Shown one piece after another: positions 8,439 through 15,636 of a DNA stretch of 64,000 nt. Made by a program: the position numbers and the translations under genes. The first letter of the stretch is position 1. The number at the start of each line of letters is the position of its first letter. The DNA lies in contig OW818697.1 of NCBI GenBank assembly GCA_942493365.1, positions 1,984,001 to 2,048,000 of the forward strand. Direction: 5' to 3'. The notes beneath the pieces are model-generated. The model did no database searches. It was not told the DNA's origin and saw only the letters and a program-made list of their open reading frames with translations. The stretch is from UBA8949 sp942493365. GTDB lineage: Bacteria; Bacillota; Clostridia; Saccharofermentanales; UBA5734.

Positions 8439-9872
8439 TTAAGGGTTGGATTTTTCTGTAACAACAACGGAAACCTTGATCGGCGCAATAGCCGTCGCCT
8501 GGATTGACATCAGGCTGCCAGTATCGATCTTGACGGCCAACTCGATTGTACCAACCGAATCAATCGCTGAGCAGTCAATGTAAGCGGTGATATCGGCGGC
8601 CGTCAATCCCTCGATCAGCTTTTTGCGGCCCTGTAAAGTGATCTGGATATTGGTTGCCGGGATTTGCAGATCATAAGTTGCCGCGATCAGCTCCTGATTT
8701 TCAACCGTCAGCGGCACTTCGAAAGCACGCGTGTTGACTGGGTTTACCGTCACCTGAACATAAAGCCAAAGACCGATGGCTATCGCCAGCGATGCGACCA
8801 TCAGAATGATGCGCTGACTGCGCGAAATTCGGCTGGCTGCCCGCTTCTTGGGTTGCTGTGATGGATTGGCGGCGACATTTTCATCGGTTTTTTCATCGAA
8901 AGTGGCAGCCTCTTCTTCGGCAGCGCCCTTTTTTCGGCGGGTCTGGCGGATGCTGGAACGAAACATGCTGCTCAATGAGCTGAAACTGACGCCCGGGCGT
9001 GAGGTCACGCCCAATAGCTTGTGCAGCAAGGTCCGAAGCGCATCACCATTGTCCAAGGTATAGAGGCGTCCGTCATGCGCCAGGCAGATGCTGCCGCGCT
9101 CCTCGGACACCACAACCGCGATGGCGTCGCCCATCTCACTGGCGCCGATCGCGGCACGATGACGGGTTCCGTAGTCTTTGCGCAAATGGTAATTGTCGGA
9201 AAGCGGCACATGGACCCGAGCAGCCGTCAGACGGCCGTCACGGATGAGGACGGCGCCGTCGTGCAGCGGCGATCCTTTATAGAAGACCTGGATCAGCATG
9301 GTCGCCGAAACGGCCGCGTCAAGCTGGACGACATTTTCCTGTTCGACCAGTTCGCCGAGACGGGATTGGCGCTCGATGATGATCAGTGCACCGGTTCGGG
9401 TTTCGGACAATTTTTCGCAGGCGCGGACGATCGACTCAATCAGATTGTGCACCGAACCGGCCGATCGGCTGGGCTCATCTTGTGAAATTGCGGTGGAAAT
9501 GACGTGAAAACTGTTGCGTCCGACGGTTTCAAGGGCGCGGCGCAGTTCAGGCTGAAAGATGACCACGAAGGCGATCGCCAAAATGGAAATGGTGTTGTTG
9601 AAGAGAAAACCAACCGTCGTCAGGCCAACCAGACTGCAGATAATGGCGAAGCCGATGATCAGGATGACGCCCTTGAGCAGCTGCCAAGCGCGTGAATCGC
9701 GCAATAATTTCAAGATGTAATAAATAACCAGAGACGTCGCGAAGATATCCAGGACCGCAACAAGAATATCCAGTGGGCCACCAAAAAAAAGCAGACCACT
9801 TTTAAGATCCTCAAACATATTGACAAAAAACTGCCCAAGTTCGGTCATAATATCAGAAGTGGTTAAAAACAC
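8439..9872 (-). CDS. Fused diadenylate cyclase / YbbR-domain protein (CdaA-CdaR fusion)
   Basis: A 477-residue protein that joins in one chain what are usually two genes. Three membrane helices (about 35-57, 62-82, 85-106) precede a DAC domain (about 110-290) with the catalytic DGA (205-207) and RHR (237-239) motifs, so it should make c-di-AMP from two ATP. A charged linker (about 310-350), one more membrane helix (354-374) and a single YbbR repeat (about 380-470) follow, placing the YbbR part outside the cell. In known systems CdaR is separate, has several YbbR repeats and modulates CdaA. The start is GTG at 9872, preceded by AGGAGG; an ATG eight codons later lacks an RBS. Confidence 0.9.
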   Translation of the reverse strand: MFLTTSDIMTELGQFFVNMFEDLKSGLLFFGGPLDILVAVLDIFATSLVIYYILKLLRDSRAWQLLKGVILIIGFAIICSLVGLTTVGFLFNNTISILAIAFVVIFQPELRRALETVGRNSFHVISTAISQDEPSRSAGSVHNLIESIVRACEKLSETRTGALIIIERQSRLGELVEQENVVQLDAAVSATMLIQVFYKGSPLHDGAVLIRDGRLTAARVHVPLSDNYHLRKDYGTRHRAAIGASEMGDAIAVVVSEERGSICLAHDGRLYTLDNGDALRTLLHKLLGVTSRPGVSFSSLSSMFRSSIRQTRRKKGAAEEEAATFDEKTDENVAANPSQQPKKRAASRISRSQRIILMVASLAIAIGLWLYVQVTVNPVNTRAFEVPLTVENQELIAATYDLQIPATNIQITLQGRKKLIEGLTAADITAYIDCSAIDSVGTIELAVKIDTGSLMSIQATAIAPIKVSVVVTEKSNP

Positions 9873-9905
9873 AGGAATTGTCCTCCTGCCTTCAGTTTAA
9901 CATAG

Positions 9906-9937
9906 GTCATGATCCGAAAAAAGAAAAATCGCATGAC
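9906..9937. repeat. Inverted repeat between the crp-like and cyclase genes
   Basis: GTCATG (9906-9911) and CATGAC (9932-9937) flank a purine-rich loop that reads as T-runs on the minus strand. It sits directly after the crp-like stop codon and may act as a weak terminator or attenuator; the stem is short, so this is tentative. Confidence 0.25.
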
Positions 9938-9947
9938 ATGCCCAGAT

Positions 9948-10679
9948 TTAAAGCTGAAATCCTTCGATCACGCCGCGCTCCAAGCGATCCATGTCCATCA
10001 GCCAGATCACGCGGCCACTGACGCGGATTAGGCCATCGCGCTCCATACTGATCAATTCGCGTGAAAATGACGGACGCGGCATGGCCAGCAAACGTGAGAC
10101 GACCTCCTTGGAAACCGGCAGTTCGACGGCCTGCGTGGAAACCGTCTTGCGCGTGATTTTCGGGGCCTCCCCTTCTTTTTCCAGCTGATCACGCAGCAAT
10201 TCGAGGAGATAGTTGGCAATCTTCTGGCGCAGACTCTTCTGCGACAGCAGCGAAATCCGCCGGTTCTGTGACAGCACCCGGTCGGACAGAATGGTCAGAA
10301 AATTCTTCATGATCTCCGGGCTTTTGTATAGCAGCGTTACCAGCATTTCGCGCGATATGAAGATGATCTTGGCATTGGTGATCGCTTCGATGGTCACCGA
10401 ATAATTCTTCTTGTGTCCGAATACCAGATCCTCGCCGAAAATCTCGCCGGCACCAAGCAGTTCGATCGTGGCAAAATCGCCCGTGCTGGCGTATTTTTGC
10501 ATGGCCAGCTGACCTTCAATAATCATGCCGATGCCGGTGCAAAGATCGCCCTCGTTGGCCAGAACTTCGCCCTTCCAGACCAGTCTAATGCTGGTCTTGC
10601 CGCAAAACTCATGAAAGAAATCATGGTTGAGTCCAGCAAAAAGTGCAGTTGTCGCGAGCGTTTCGCATATTTTCTTCAT
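9948..10679 (-). CDS. Crp/Fnr-family transcriptional regulator
   Basis: A 243-residue regulator with an N-terminal cyclic-nucleotide-binding-like beta barrel (about 10-130, with GEVLANEGDLCTGIGMIIEG and GAGEIFGEDLVF) and a long dimerisation helix. The C-terminal winged HTH contains VSKEVVSRLLAMPRPSFSRELISMERDGLI. The RxS pattern needed for cAMP is not seen, and the Cys residues do not form the FNR four-Cys pattern, so the effector is unknown. An upstream in-frame ATG would add nine residues, but the ATG at 10679 has the better-spaced GGAAAG sequence. It lies upstream of the c-di-AMP cyclase gene and could be co-transcribed with it. Confidence 0.88.
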   Translation of the reverse strand: MKKICETLATTALFAGLNHDFFHEFCGKTSIRLVWKGEVLANEGDLCTGIGMIIEGQLAMQKYASTGDFATIELLGAGEIFGEDLVFGHKKNYSVTIEAITNAKIIFISREMLVTLLYKSPEIMKNFLTILSDRVLSQNRRISLLSQKSLRQKIANYLLELLRDQLEKEGEAPKITRKTVSTQAVELPVSKEVVSRLLAMPRPSFSRELISMERDGLIRVSGRVIWLMDMDRLERGVIEGFQL

Positions 10680-10714
10680 AAGCAGCTCTTTCCGTCGTAC
10701 ATTCAACTATTAGA

Positions 10715-10744
10715 ATTATACAATACTATCGCGTCGAGCGTCCA
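10715..10744 (-). promoter_or_regulatory. Putative promoter of the crp-like gene
   Basis: On the minus strand: TGGACG (10744-10739), an 18-base spacer and TATAAT (10720-10715), about 35 bases before the chosen start codon. Confidence 0.4.
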
Positions 10745-10861
10745 GCAGAGCTTTATGGCAAAACAAAACAATTTGTGACTGATTCTGCACTATTTATTGA
10801 ATGATTTGTTATTAACATAGTGTACGCTTATCATATGTTATCTATATTTTTTATAGTATGA

Positions 10862-11593
10862 TCACTCGACAGGGCTTTGAGTTTTGTCGCGCTTGGAAAT
10901 AACGGCGTAAACTATCAAGCCGATGATGCTGACAATCACGGTAACGATCGTGATGATCAGGGCGATTTGATAATCCCCCTCGCCTAATGAATTCCCAATC
11001 AACGTTGATGAAACGATCGAGGGAATTCGAGCAATGGTCGAGATCAACAGAAAGGTACCCAGTTTCATGGGGGTCAGCCCGATAAAGTAGGTAAAGATAT
11101 CTTTTGGGGTTCCTGGAATCAGGTAAAGAACGCCGACCAACAGGTTGAGACGCTTGCTGTTTTGGATGAACTTCAGCGAGTTGATCTTTTCGCGGCTGAT
11201 GAATGCTTCCACCAGCTTAATGCCAAACAGCTTGGTAAACAGATAAATGATCGACGCGCCGACAACGGTGCCGATCAAACAGAGGATCAAGCCCTCGATG
11301 GTGCCAAAGGCATAGCCGGCGCCGATTTCCATCGGTTCGCCGGGGATCAACGCAAAGATAACCTGCAGGGCCATCATGCCGATAAAGGCCAACTTGCCGA
11401 CGAGGCCGTTGGATCCGACCCAGGCGCGGAACTTCTCTGGCTCGGTAAATGACTCGGAAAGCGGTTGCCATAAAAAGTACGTTAATACCGCGAACAGGCC
11501 CAGCAAAACAGTGATTGAGATGATGCTGACGATTTTTCTTCTTTTGTTGTATTCGATATCATTTTCCATGTCGACTATTTTATCATGACGCAT
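10862..11593 (-). CDS. VTT-domain (TVP38/DedA-like) membrane protein
   Basis: A 243-residue polytopic protein. The conserved VTT core is visible around residues 75-200: FALIPGEPMEIGAGYAFG and GTVVGASIIYLFTKLFG, then LYLIPGTPKDIFTYFIGLTPM, which match the G-x-P and P-G-T motifs of the family. Family members include flippases for undecaprenyl phosphate or phosphatidylethanolamine and proteins of unknown cargo. Three candidate start codons lie within 24 bases (11593 to 11569) and none has a strong RBS, so the N-terminus is uncertain. The gene stands alone between two differently regulated units. Confidence 0.85.
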   Translation of the reverse strand: MRHDKIVDMENDIEYNKRRKIVSIISITVLLGLFAVLTYFLWQPLSESFTEPEKFRAWVGSNGLVGKLAFIGMMALQVIFALIPGEPMEIGAGYAFGTIEGLILCLIGTVVGASIIYLFTKLFGIKLVEAFISREKINSLKFIQNSKRLNLLVGVLYLIPGTPKDIFTYFIGLTPMKLGTFLLISTIARIPSIVSSTLIGNSLGEGDYQIALIITIVTVIVSIIGLIVYAVISKRDKTQSPVE

Positions 11594-11629
11594 GGGAAAA
11601 ATCTCGACAATTTTATATGTATAATTTAC

Positions 11630-11686
11630 TTGACATTGTGTCTTATCTGTGTTACATTGTGTACATCATAAGATACAAAGGAGGAA
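11630..11686 (+). promoter_or_regulatory. Promoter and candidate operator of the membrane protein/XRE pair
   Basis: TTGACA (11630-11635), a 17-base spacer and TACATT (11653-11658), then AAGGAGG before the start codon. Two copies of ACATTGTGT (11633-11641 and 11654-11662) overlap the -35 and -10 boxes exactly 21 bases apart, two helical turns. A near-perfect inverted repeat (GTGTCTTAT 11638-11646, ATAAGATAC 11668-11676) brackets the -10. These are candidate binding sites for the XRE protein encoded downstream. Confidence 0.6.
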
Positions 11687-11692
11687 ATTACA

Positions 11693-12184
11693 ATGTCTTA
11701 TCCAGAAAAACGCACGATTACCAGCATGGTCACAGGTGTCCTCATCCTCGCCGCCTATTTCATCTACACATTCGGCGTAGTCCAGGCTGACTTGGCCGCT
11801 ACTGACTTGAAGTTCTGGGCCATCACCATGCTGGTGTTTATCGGCATCGGTATTGTCGCCACGATCATCATTCAGATCATTTTCCATATCCTGCTGTCCA
11901 TAGGCATCGCCATTAAGAACGGCCAGAATGATGATGCCAAAATCAACAAAACCATCGAAGCGATGATGGTCGAAGATGAAATGGACAAGCTGATCGAGCT
12001 CAAATCGCTGCGCATTGGCTTTGCCTTTGCCGGTTTTGGCCTGATTGCCGGTCTAATCACACTGGCGCTCGGCTATTCACCGGCGCTGATGCTCAACATC
12101 CTCTTCGCGGCCTTTTCGGTTGGATCGCTTTTGGAAGGGTTCACCAGCCTTCACTACTACAGAAAGGGTGTTCATCATGGCTGA
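11693..12184 (+). CDS. Four-helix membrane protein of unknown function, paired with an XRE regulator
   Basis: A 163-residue protein with hydrophobic segments at about 12-30, 42-73, 108-127 and 130-150, separated by a charged cytoplasmic stretch (QNDDAKINKTIEAMMVEDEMDKLIELK). I do not recognise a named family beyond small membrane proteins that are regularly found just upstream of compact XRE regulators in Bacillota. The ATG at 11693 has a perfect AAGGAGG. The end of the gene overlaps the next start by eight bases, so the two are translated together. The context suggests either a sensor or a target of the regulator; no substrate can be inferred. Confidence 0.75.
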   Translation: MSYPEKRTITSMVTGVLILAAYFIYTFGVVQADLAATDLKFWAITMLVFIGIGIVATIIIQIIFHILLSIGIAIKNGQNDDAKINKTIEAMMVEDEMDKLIELKSLRIGFAFAGFGLIAGLITLALGYSPALMLNILFAAFSVGSLLEGFTSLHYYRKGVHHG

Positions 12185-12404
12185 TTGTGTCATCACCAAC
12201 AACATCCGCAAACTGCGCTTTTTTGCCAACGAAATGACCCAGCAGGAACTGGCCGAAAAGGTCGGGGCTTCCAGGCAGACGATCATCGCTGTTGAAGCCG
12301 GCAAGTATTCACCCTCGCTCGAACTGGCCTTTCGCATCGCCCAGGCTTTTGAGGTCAAAATCGGCGAAGTCTTTGATTATGTCATCAAAGGTAATGCCCC
12401 ATGA
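12177..12404 (+). CDS. Compact XRE-family regulator
   Basis: A 75-residue HTH protein of the YozG/immR-like short class: ITNNIRKLRFFANEMTQQEL, ASRQTIIAVEAGKYSPS and AFRIAQAFEVKIGEVF are the classic elements of this group, which usually represses its own operon and the membrane-protein gene beside it. The ATG at 12177 lies inside the end of the upstream gene and is preceded by AGAAAGGG. The pairing and overlap indicate one transcript starting at the promoter near 11630, where phased repeats look like its operator. Confidence 0.88.
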   Translation: MADCVITNNIRKLRFFANEMTQQELAEKVGASRQTIIAVEAGKYSPSLELAFRIAQAFEVKIGEVFDYVIKGNAP

Positions 12405-12438
12405 TCTACTGTTCAGCGCTTTATGCCAGCAAAAGCTC

Positions 12439-12501
12439 TTGACAAAATGCTCGTGTTAGCCTAGACTAACTTTAGTGTTAGCCATCGCTAACTTTAAGGA
12501 G
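12439..12501 (+). promoter_or_regulatory. feo promoter with two DtxR/IdeR-like iron boxes
   Basis: TTGACA (12439-12444), a 17-base spacer and TAGACT (12462-12467). Two palindromes of the form GTTAG-N6-CTAAC lie at 12455-12470, covering the -10, and at 12477-12492, just before the AAGGAG ribosome site (12496-12501). They are 22 bases apart and each is followed by TTTA. The half-site resembles the DtxR/IdeR operator core rather than a Fur box, so iron-dependent repression by a DtxR-family protein is likely; the regulator itself is not in the window. Confidence 0.7.
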
Positions 12502-12508
12502 CATTACG

Positions 12509-12733
12509 ATGACACTCGACAAACTCAGCATTGGGCAACAGGCCGTGATCACACGGGTGGGCGGCGAAGAAGCTTTGCGACTTCGGCTTTTGGACATGGG
12601 CATCATCCCGCGCACGGCGATTATGATCCAAAAAGTCGCGCCGTTGGGTGATCCAATCGAAATCTGCGTCCGCGACTACGCCTTGACCCTTCGTTCTGAA
12701 GACGCCCGCAACGTGGAGGTGGCACCCCTATGA
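12509..12733 (+). CDS. feoA: Ferrous iron transport protein A
   Basis: A 74-residue SH3-like cytoplasmic protein with the family hallmarks TRVGGEEALRLRLLDMGIIPRTAI and the final LRSEDARNVEV. FeoA is required for full FeoB activity and probably touches its G domain. It starts at an ATG with AAGGAG and overlaps feoB by four bases (ATGA type), so both are translationally coupled. Two DtxR-like boxes precede it. Confidence 0.95.
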   Translation: MTLDKLSIGQQAVITRVGGEEALRLRLLDMGIIPRTAIMIQKVAPLGDPIEICVRDYALTLRSEDARNVEVAPL

Positions 12734-14736
12734 TCATCGCGCTGGCCGGTAATCAGAACAGCGGCAAAACAACGCTTTACAATCAGCTGACCGGCGCCAA
12801 TCAGCGGGTCGGCAACTTTCCCGGCGTCACGGTCGACCAGAAAATCGGTATTATTCGTGGGCAAAAAGATTGTCAGTTGGTTGATTTGCCGGGTATTTAT
12901 TCGCTTCGACCCTTCTCCAGTGACGAACGGGTGACTCGCGATTTTCTGATCAACGAAAAACCCGATGGTATGATCAACATTGTTGATGCCACCAACATCC
13001 AGCGCAACCTCTACCTGACCCTCCAACTGCTGGAGATGCGGATTCCGATGGTGCTGGCGCTGAACATGATGGATGAACTGCGCAGCAACGGCGGTTCGAT
13101 CGATATCAAGGCCATGGCTGAAGGGCTCGGTATCCCTGTCATTGCCATCAGCGCGTCGAAAAACGAAGGCATCGAAGATTTGATCGCCCAGGCTTTGCAG
13201 GTGGCCCGCGACCATCAGCTGCCCATGCGCACCGATTTTTGTGAGCCTGGGCCGGTGCATCGCTGCATTCACGCCGTTTCGCATGTGATTGAGGATCATG
13301 CCGAGCGGCGAAACATCTCGGCACGTTTTGCCGCCACCAAGCTCGTTGAGGGTGACGATGTTTTCAAAGACAAATTGGCGCTGAGTCAGAATGAGCTGGA
13401 ACTGATCGAGCACAGCATTGTTGAAATGGAGCTGGAAAGCGGCCTCAACCGCAACGAAGCGCTGGCTGATATGCGTTACGCCTTCATCGAAAAACTCTGT
13501 GCGACGACGGTCAAAAAGGCGCTTCTCAGCAAGGAACGCACGCGCAGCATCGAGATCGATCGGGTTCTGACCAGTAAGTTTTTTGCTATACCGATTTTTC
13601 TCGGTCTGATGATGCTGGTTTTCTGGTTGACTTTTGATGTTTTGGGGGCTTGGCTGTCCGGCCTGTTGGCGTCTTTGATCGATTCGCTGACCGTTCTTGT
13701 CGGTGACGGGCTGACGGCTTACGGTATCAATCCAATTGTTCACAGTCTGGTCATCGATGGCCTCTTTGCTGGTCTGGGCAGCGTGCTGAGCTTTTTGCCG
13801 ATAATCGTCGTCCTGTTCTTTTTTCTTTCCATGCTCGAGGATACCGGCTACATGGCTCGTATCGCCTTTGTCATGGATCGGCTGCTGCGCCGCATTGGCT
13901 TGTCCGGCCGCAGCATTGTGCCGATGCTGATCGGTTTCGGCTGCACGGTGCCGGCGATCATGGCCACCCGCACCCTGTCGTCCAATCGGGATCGTAAAAT
14001 GACCCTTTTGCTGACGCCCTTCATGAGCTGCTCGGCCAAGATTCCGATTTACGCCGTTTTTTCGCTCGCCTTCTTTCCGCAATACCCCGCGCTGGTTATG
14101 GCCGTTCTCTATTTTTCAGGCATTGTCATTGCCGTCTTGCTGGCATTGATCAGCAATAAAACCATCTTTCGCGGCAAGACCATGCCTTTTGTCCTGGAAT
14201 TACCCAATTACCGCCTGCCATCGCCGAGAAGTCTGCTGCGGCTGATCTGGGAAAAGGCTCGGGAGTTTGTGCAGCGTGCCTTTTCCATTATTCTGGTCGC
14301 GACCCTGGTTATCTGGTTTTTGCAAACCTTCGATGCTCGGCTGAACGTCGTCACCGACAGTGGCGACAGCCTGCTGGCCATGATCGGCAAATTTATCGCG
14401 CCGATTTTTGTGCCGCTAGGGTTTTCAGACTGGCGGATTTCCACTGCTTTGATCACCGGCTTGAGCGCCAAGGAAGCCGTTGTGAGCACGCTGGGCGTCT
14501 TGACCGGTTCCTCGGCTGATGGTTTGCCGCAAACGCTGTCGACGCTCTTCACGCCGCTCTCAGCGGCCAGCTTTCTCTTCTTCACGCTCTTGTACACGCC
14601 GTGTTTTGCGGCGATCGCGGCATTGAAGCGCGAGCTCAAGTCCTGGCCGCAGACGCTGGGCGTCGTGGTCCTGCAGTGCCTCGTCGCCTGGCTGGTTGCC
14701 TGTGCGGTCTACCAGTTGGGCAGTCTGATTTTTTAA
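12730..14736 (+). CDS. feoB: Ferrous iron transporter B (GTPase-permease)
   Basis: A 668-residue inner-membrane Fe(II) transporter. The G domain at the N-terminus shows G1 GNQNSGKTT (7-15), the G2 region FPGVTVDQK, G3 DLPGIYSL and G4 LNMMDE (N-x-x-D). The guanine-dissociation-inhibitor helices run to about residue 265, and then about eight to eleven membrane helices follow with two Gate motifs, including GFGCTVPAIMATR and LYTPCFAAIAALKRE with the conserved cysteines. It works with FeoA and the small Cys-rich protein encoded 10 bases downstream. It is typical of iron acquisition under reducing conditions. Confidence 0.97.
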   Translation: MIIALAGNQNSGKTTLYNQLTGANQRVGNFPGVTVDQKIGIIRGQKDCQLVDLPGIYSLRPFSSDERVTRDFLINEKPDGMINIVDATNIQRNLYLTLQLLEMRIPMVLALNMMDELRSNGGSIDIKAMAEGLGIPVIAISASKNEGIEDLIAQALQVARDHQLPMRTDFCEPGPVHRCIHAVSHVIEDHAERRNISARFAATKLVEGDDVFKDKLALSQNELELIEHSIVEMELESGLNRNEALADMRYAFIEKLCATTVKKALLSKERTRSIEIDRVLTSKFFAIPIFLGLMMLVFWLTFDVLGAWLSGLLASLIDSLTVLVGDGLTAYGINPIVHSLVIDGLFAGLGSVLSFLPIIVVLFFFLSMLEDTGYMARIAFVMDRLLRRIGLSGRSIVPMLIGFGCTVPAIMATRTLSSNRDRKMTLLLTPFMSCSAKIPIYAVFSLAFFPQYPALVMAVLYFSGIVIAVLLALISNKTIFRGKTMPFVLELPNYRLPSPRSLLRLIWEKAREFVQRAFSIILVATLVIWFLQTFDARLNVVTDSGDSLLAMIGKFIAPIFVPLGFSDWRISTALITGLSAKEAVVSTLGVLTGSSADGLPQTLSTLFTPLSAASFLFFTLLYTPCFAAIAALKRELKSWPQTLGVVVLQCLVAWLVACAVYQLGSLIF

Positions 14737-14745
14737 GGTGGTTTT

Positions 14746-14919
14746 ATGCAGTTTTTGGATTATTTAATTTTGTCAGTCGTTTTTGCCTGGGTTTTATGGG
14801 TCATCATCCGTTTGCTGCGGCCCAAAAAGCAGGATCGGTGCAGCGGCTGCTGTGCGACCTGCGCTAAGAAAACAGATAACAGGTCATCGACATCGAGCCC
14901 ATCAGGCACACATTGTTAA
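14746..14919 (+). CDS. FeoB-associated small Cys-rich membrane protein
   Basis: A 57-residue protein translated directly from the sequence: one membrane helix (about 5-24, LDYLILSVVFAWVLWVIIRL) followed by a cytoplasmic tail RPKKQDRCSGCCATCAKK. The four clustered cysteines and the position 10 bases after feoB identify it as a FeoB-associated Cys-rich protein, presumed to assist iron passage; its mechanism is unproven. An AAGGTGG sequence precedes the ATG. The last 56 bases run antisense into the 3' end of the dioxygenase gene, so the extra Ser/Thr-rich tail after the Cys cluster may be a recent extension. Confidence 0.85.
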   Translation: MQFLDYLILSVVFAWVLWVIIRLLRPKKQDRCSGCCATCAKKTDNRSSTSSPSGTHC

Positions 14920-15628
14920 AGACGGTCAGCTGATCATCTGGGTCCGACGCACCCAGCACGTAAAGCAGCGGGTCAAAGTGTTCGGTTGTGAAAAATGCCG
15001 AATCCGCGGACGAGCCGGCTTGACGGTAATCCACGACAGCCGCAAAGTTTCTCGCGCTGACCTTGTCCTGAATGTACCAATCAAAGCTCTCGGCCCATGG
15101 ATAGCCGCCGTTCATGCGCCAATTGATCAAGGCGAGGTTGTGTACCACATTGCCGCTGCCCAGGATGAGAACGCCGTCGTCCCGGAGGGCGCTCAAGGCT
15201 TGCCCCATTTCAAAGTGGCTTTGCCGCGTGGCCTCCAGGTTGAGACTCAGTTGCACGACCGGGATGTCCGCCCGCGGATACAGCCAGTTGAGGACCGACC
15301 ACGTGCCGTGATCAATCCCCCACCGGTTGTCAATTTGCGTGTTGGGGAGCAGCATCTGAACCTGTTGCGCCAATGCCGGCGAACCGGGTGGCTGATATTT
15401 AAGCTCGTAGAGTTCTTGGGGAAAGCCAAACATATCGTAAACAGTTTGCGGTTGCAGACTGTCTGAGACACGCGAGCCATGCGTTGTCCAGTGCGCTGAC
15501 ACAGACAGGATGGCCTTGGCCCGTGGGATTGCCGCCGCGGTTTCGATCCATTTTCGGGTAAAGACATTGTCTTCGATGGCATTCATCGGAGAACCATGGC
15601 CAATAAAAACAACCGGCATCCTGCTCAT
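14864..15628 (-). CDS. LigB/DODA-type extradiol dioxygenase
   Basis: A 254-residue protein of the class III extradiol dioxygenase family, close to 4,5-DOPA dioxygenase (YgiD). Metal-ligand and catalytic histidines are visible in FIGHGSPMNA, SAHWTTHG, WGIDHGTWSVL, GSGNVVHN and TTEHFDPLLYVLGA. The family opens catechol rings with Fe(II) or Zn and O2; the physiological substrate cannot be read from sequence. It lies eight bases after the clostripain-like gene and shares its strand, but has no obvious RBS. Its 3' end overlaps the FeoB-associated gene on the other strand. Confidence 0.9.
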   Translation of the reverse strand: MSRMPVVFIGHGSPMNAIEDNVFTRKWIETAAAIPRAKAILSVSAHWTTHGSRVSDSLQPQTVYDMFGFPQELYELKYQPPGSPALAQQVQMLLPNTQIDNRWGIDHGTWSVLNWLYPRADIPVVQLSLNLEATRQSHFEMGQALSALRDDGVLILGSGNVVHNLALINWRMNGGYPWAESFDWYIQDKVSARNFAAVVDYRQAGSSADSAFFTTEHFDPLLYVLGASDPDDQLTVFNNVCLMGSMSMTCYLFS

Positions 15629-15636
15629 GTTTCGGG

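Noticed and set aside
12676..14082. 468-codon open frame on the minus strand inside feoB
   Set aside because: It is antisense to a clear FeoB, is rich in His, Gln and Arg as expected from shadow frames, and has no domain or RBS.
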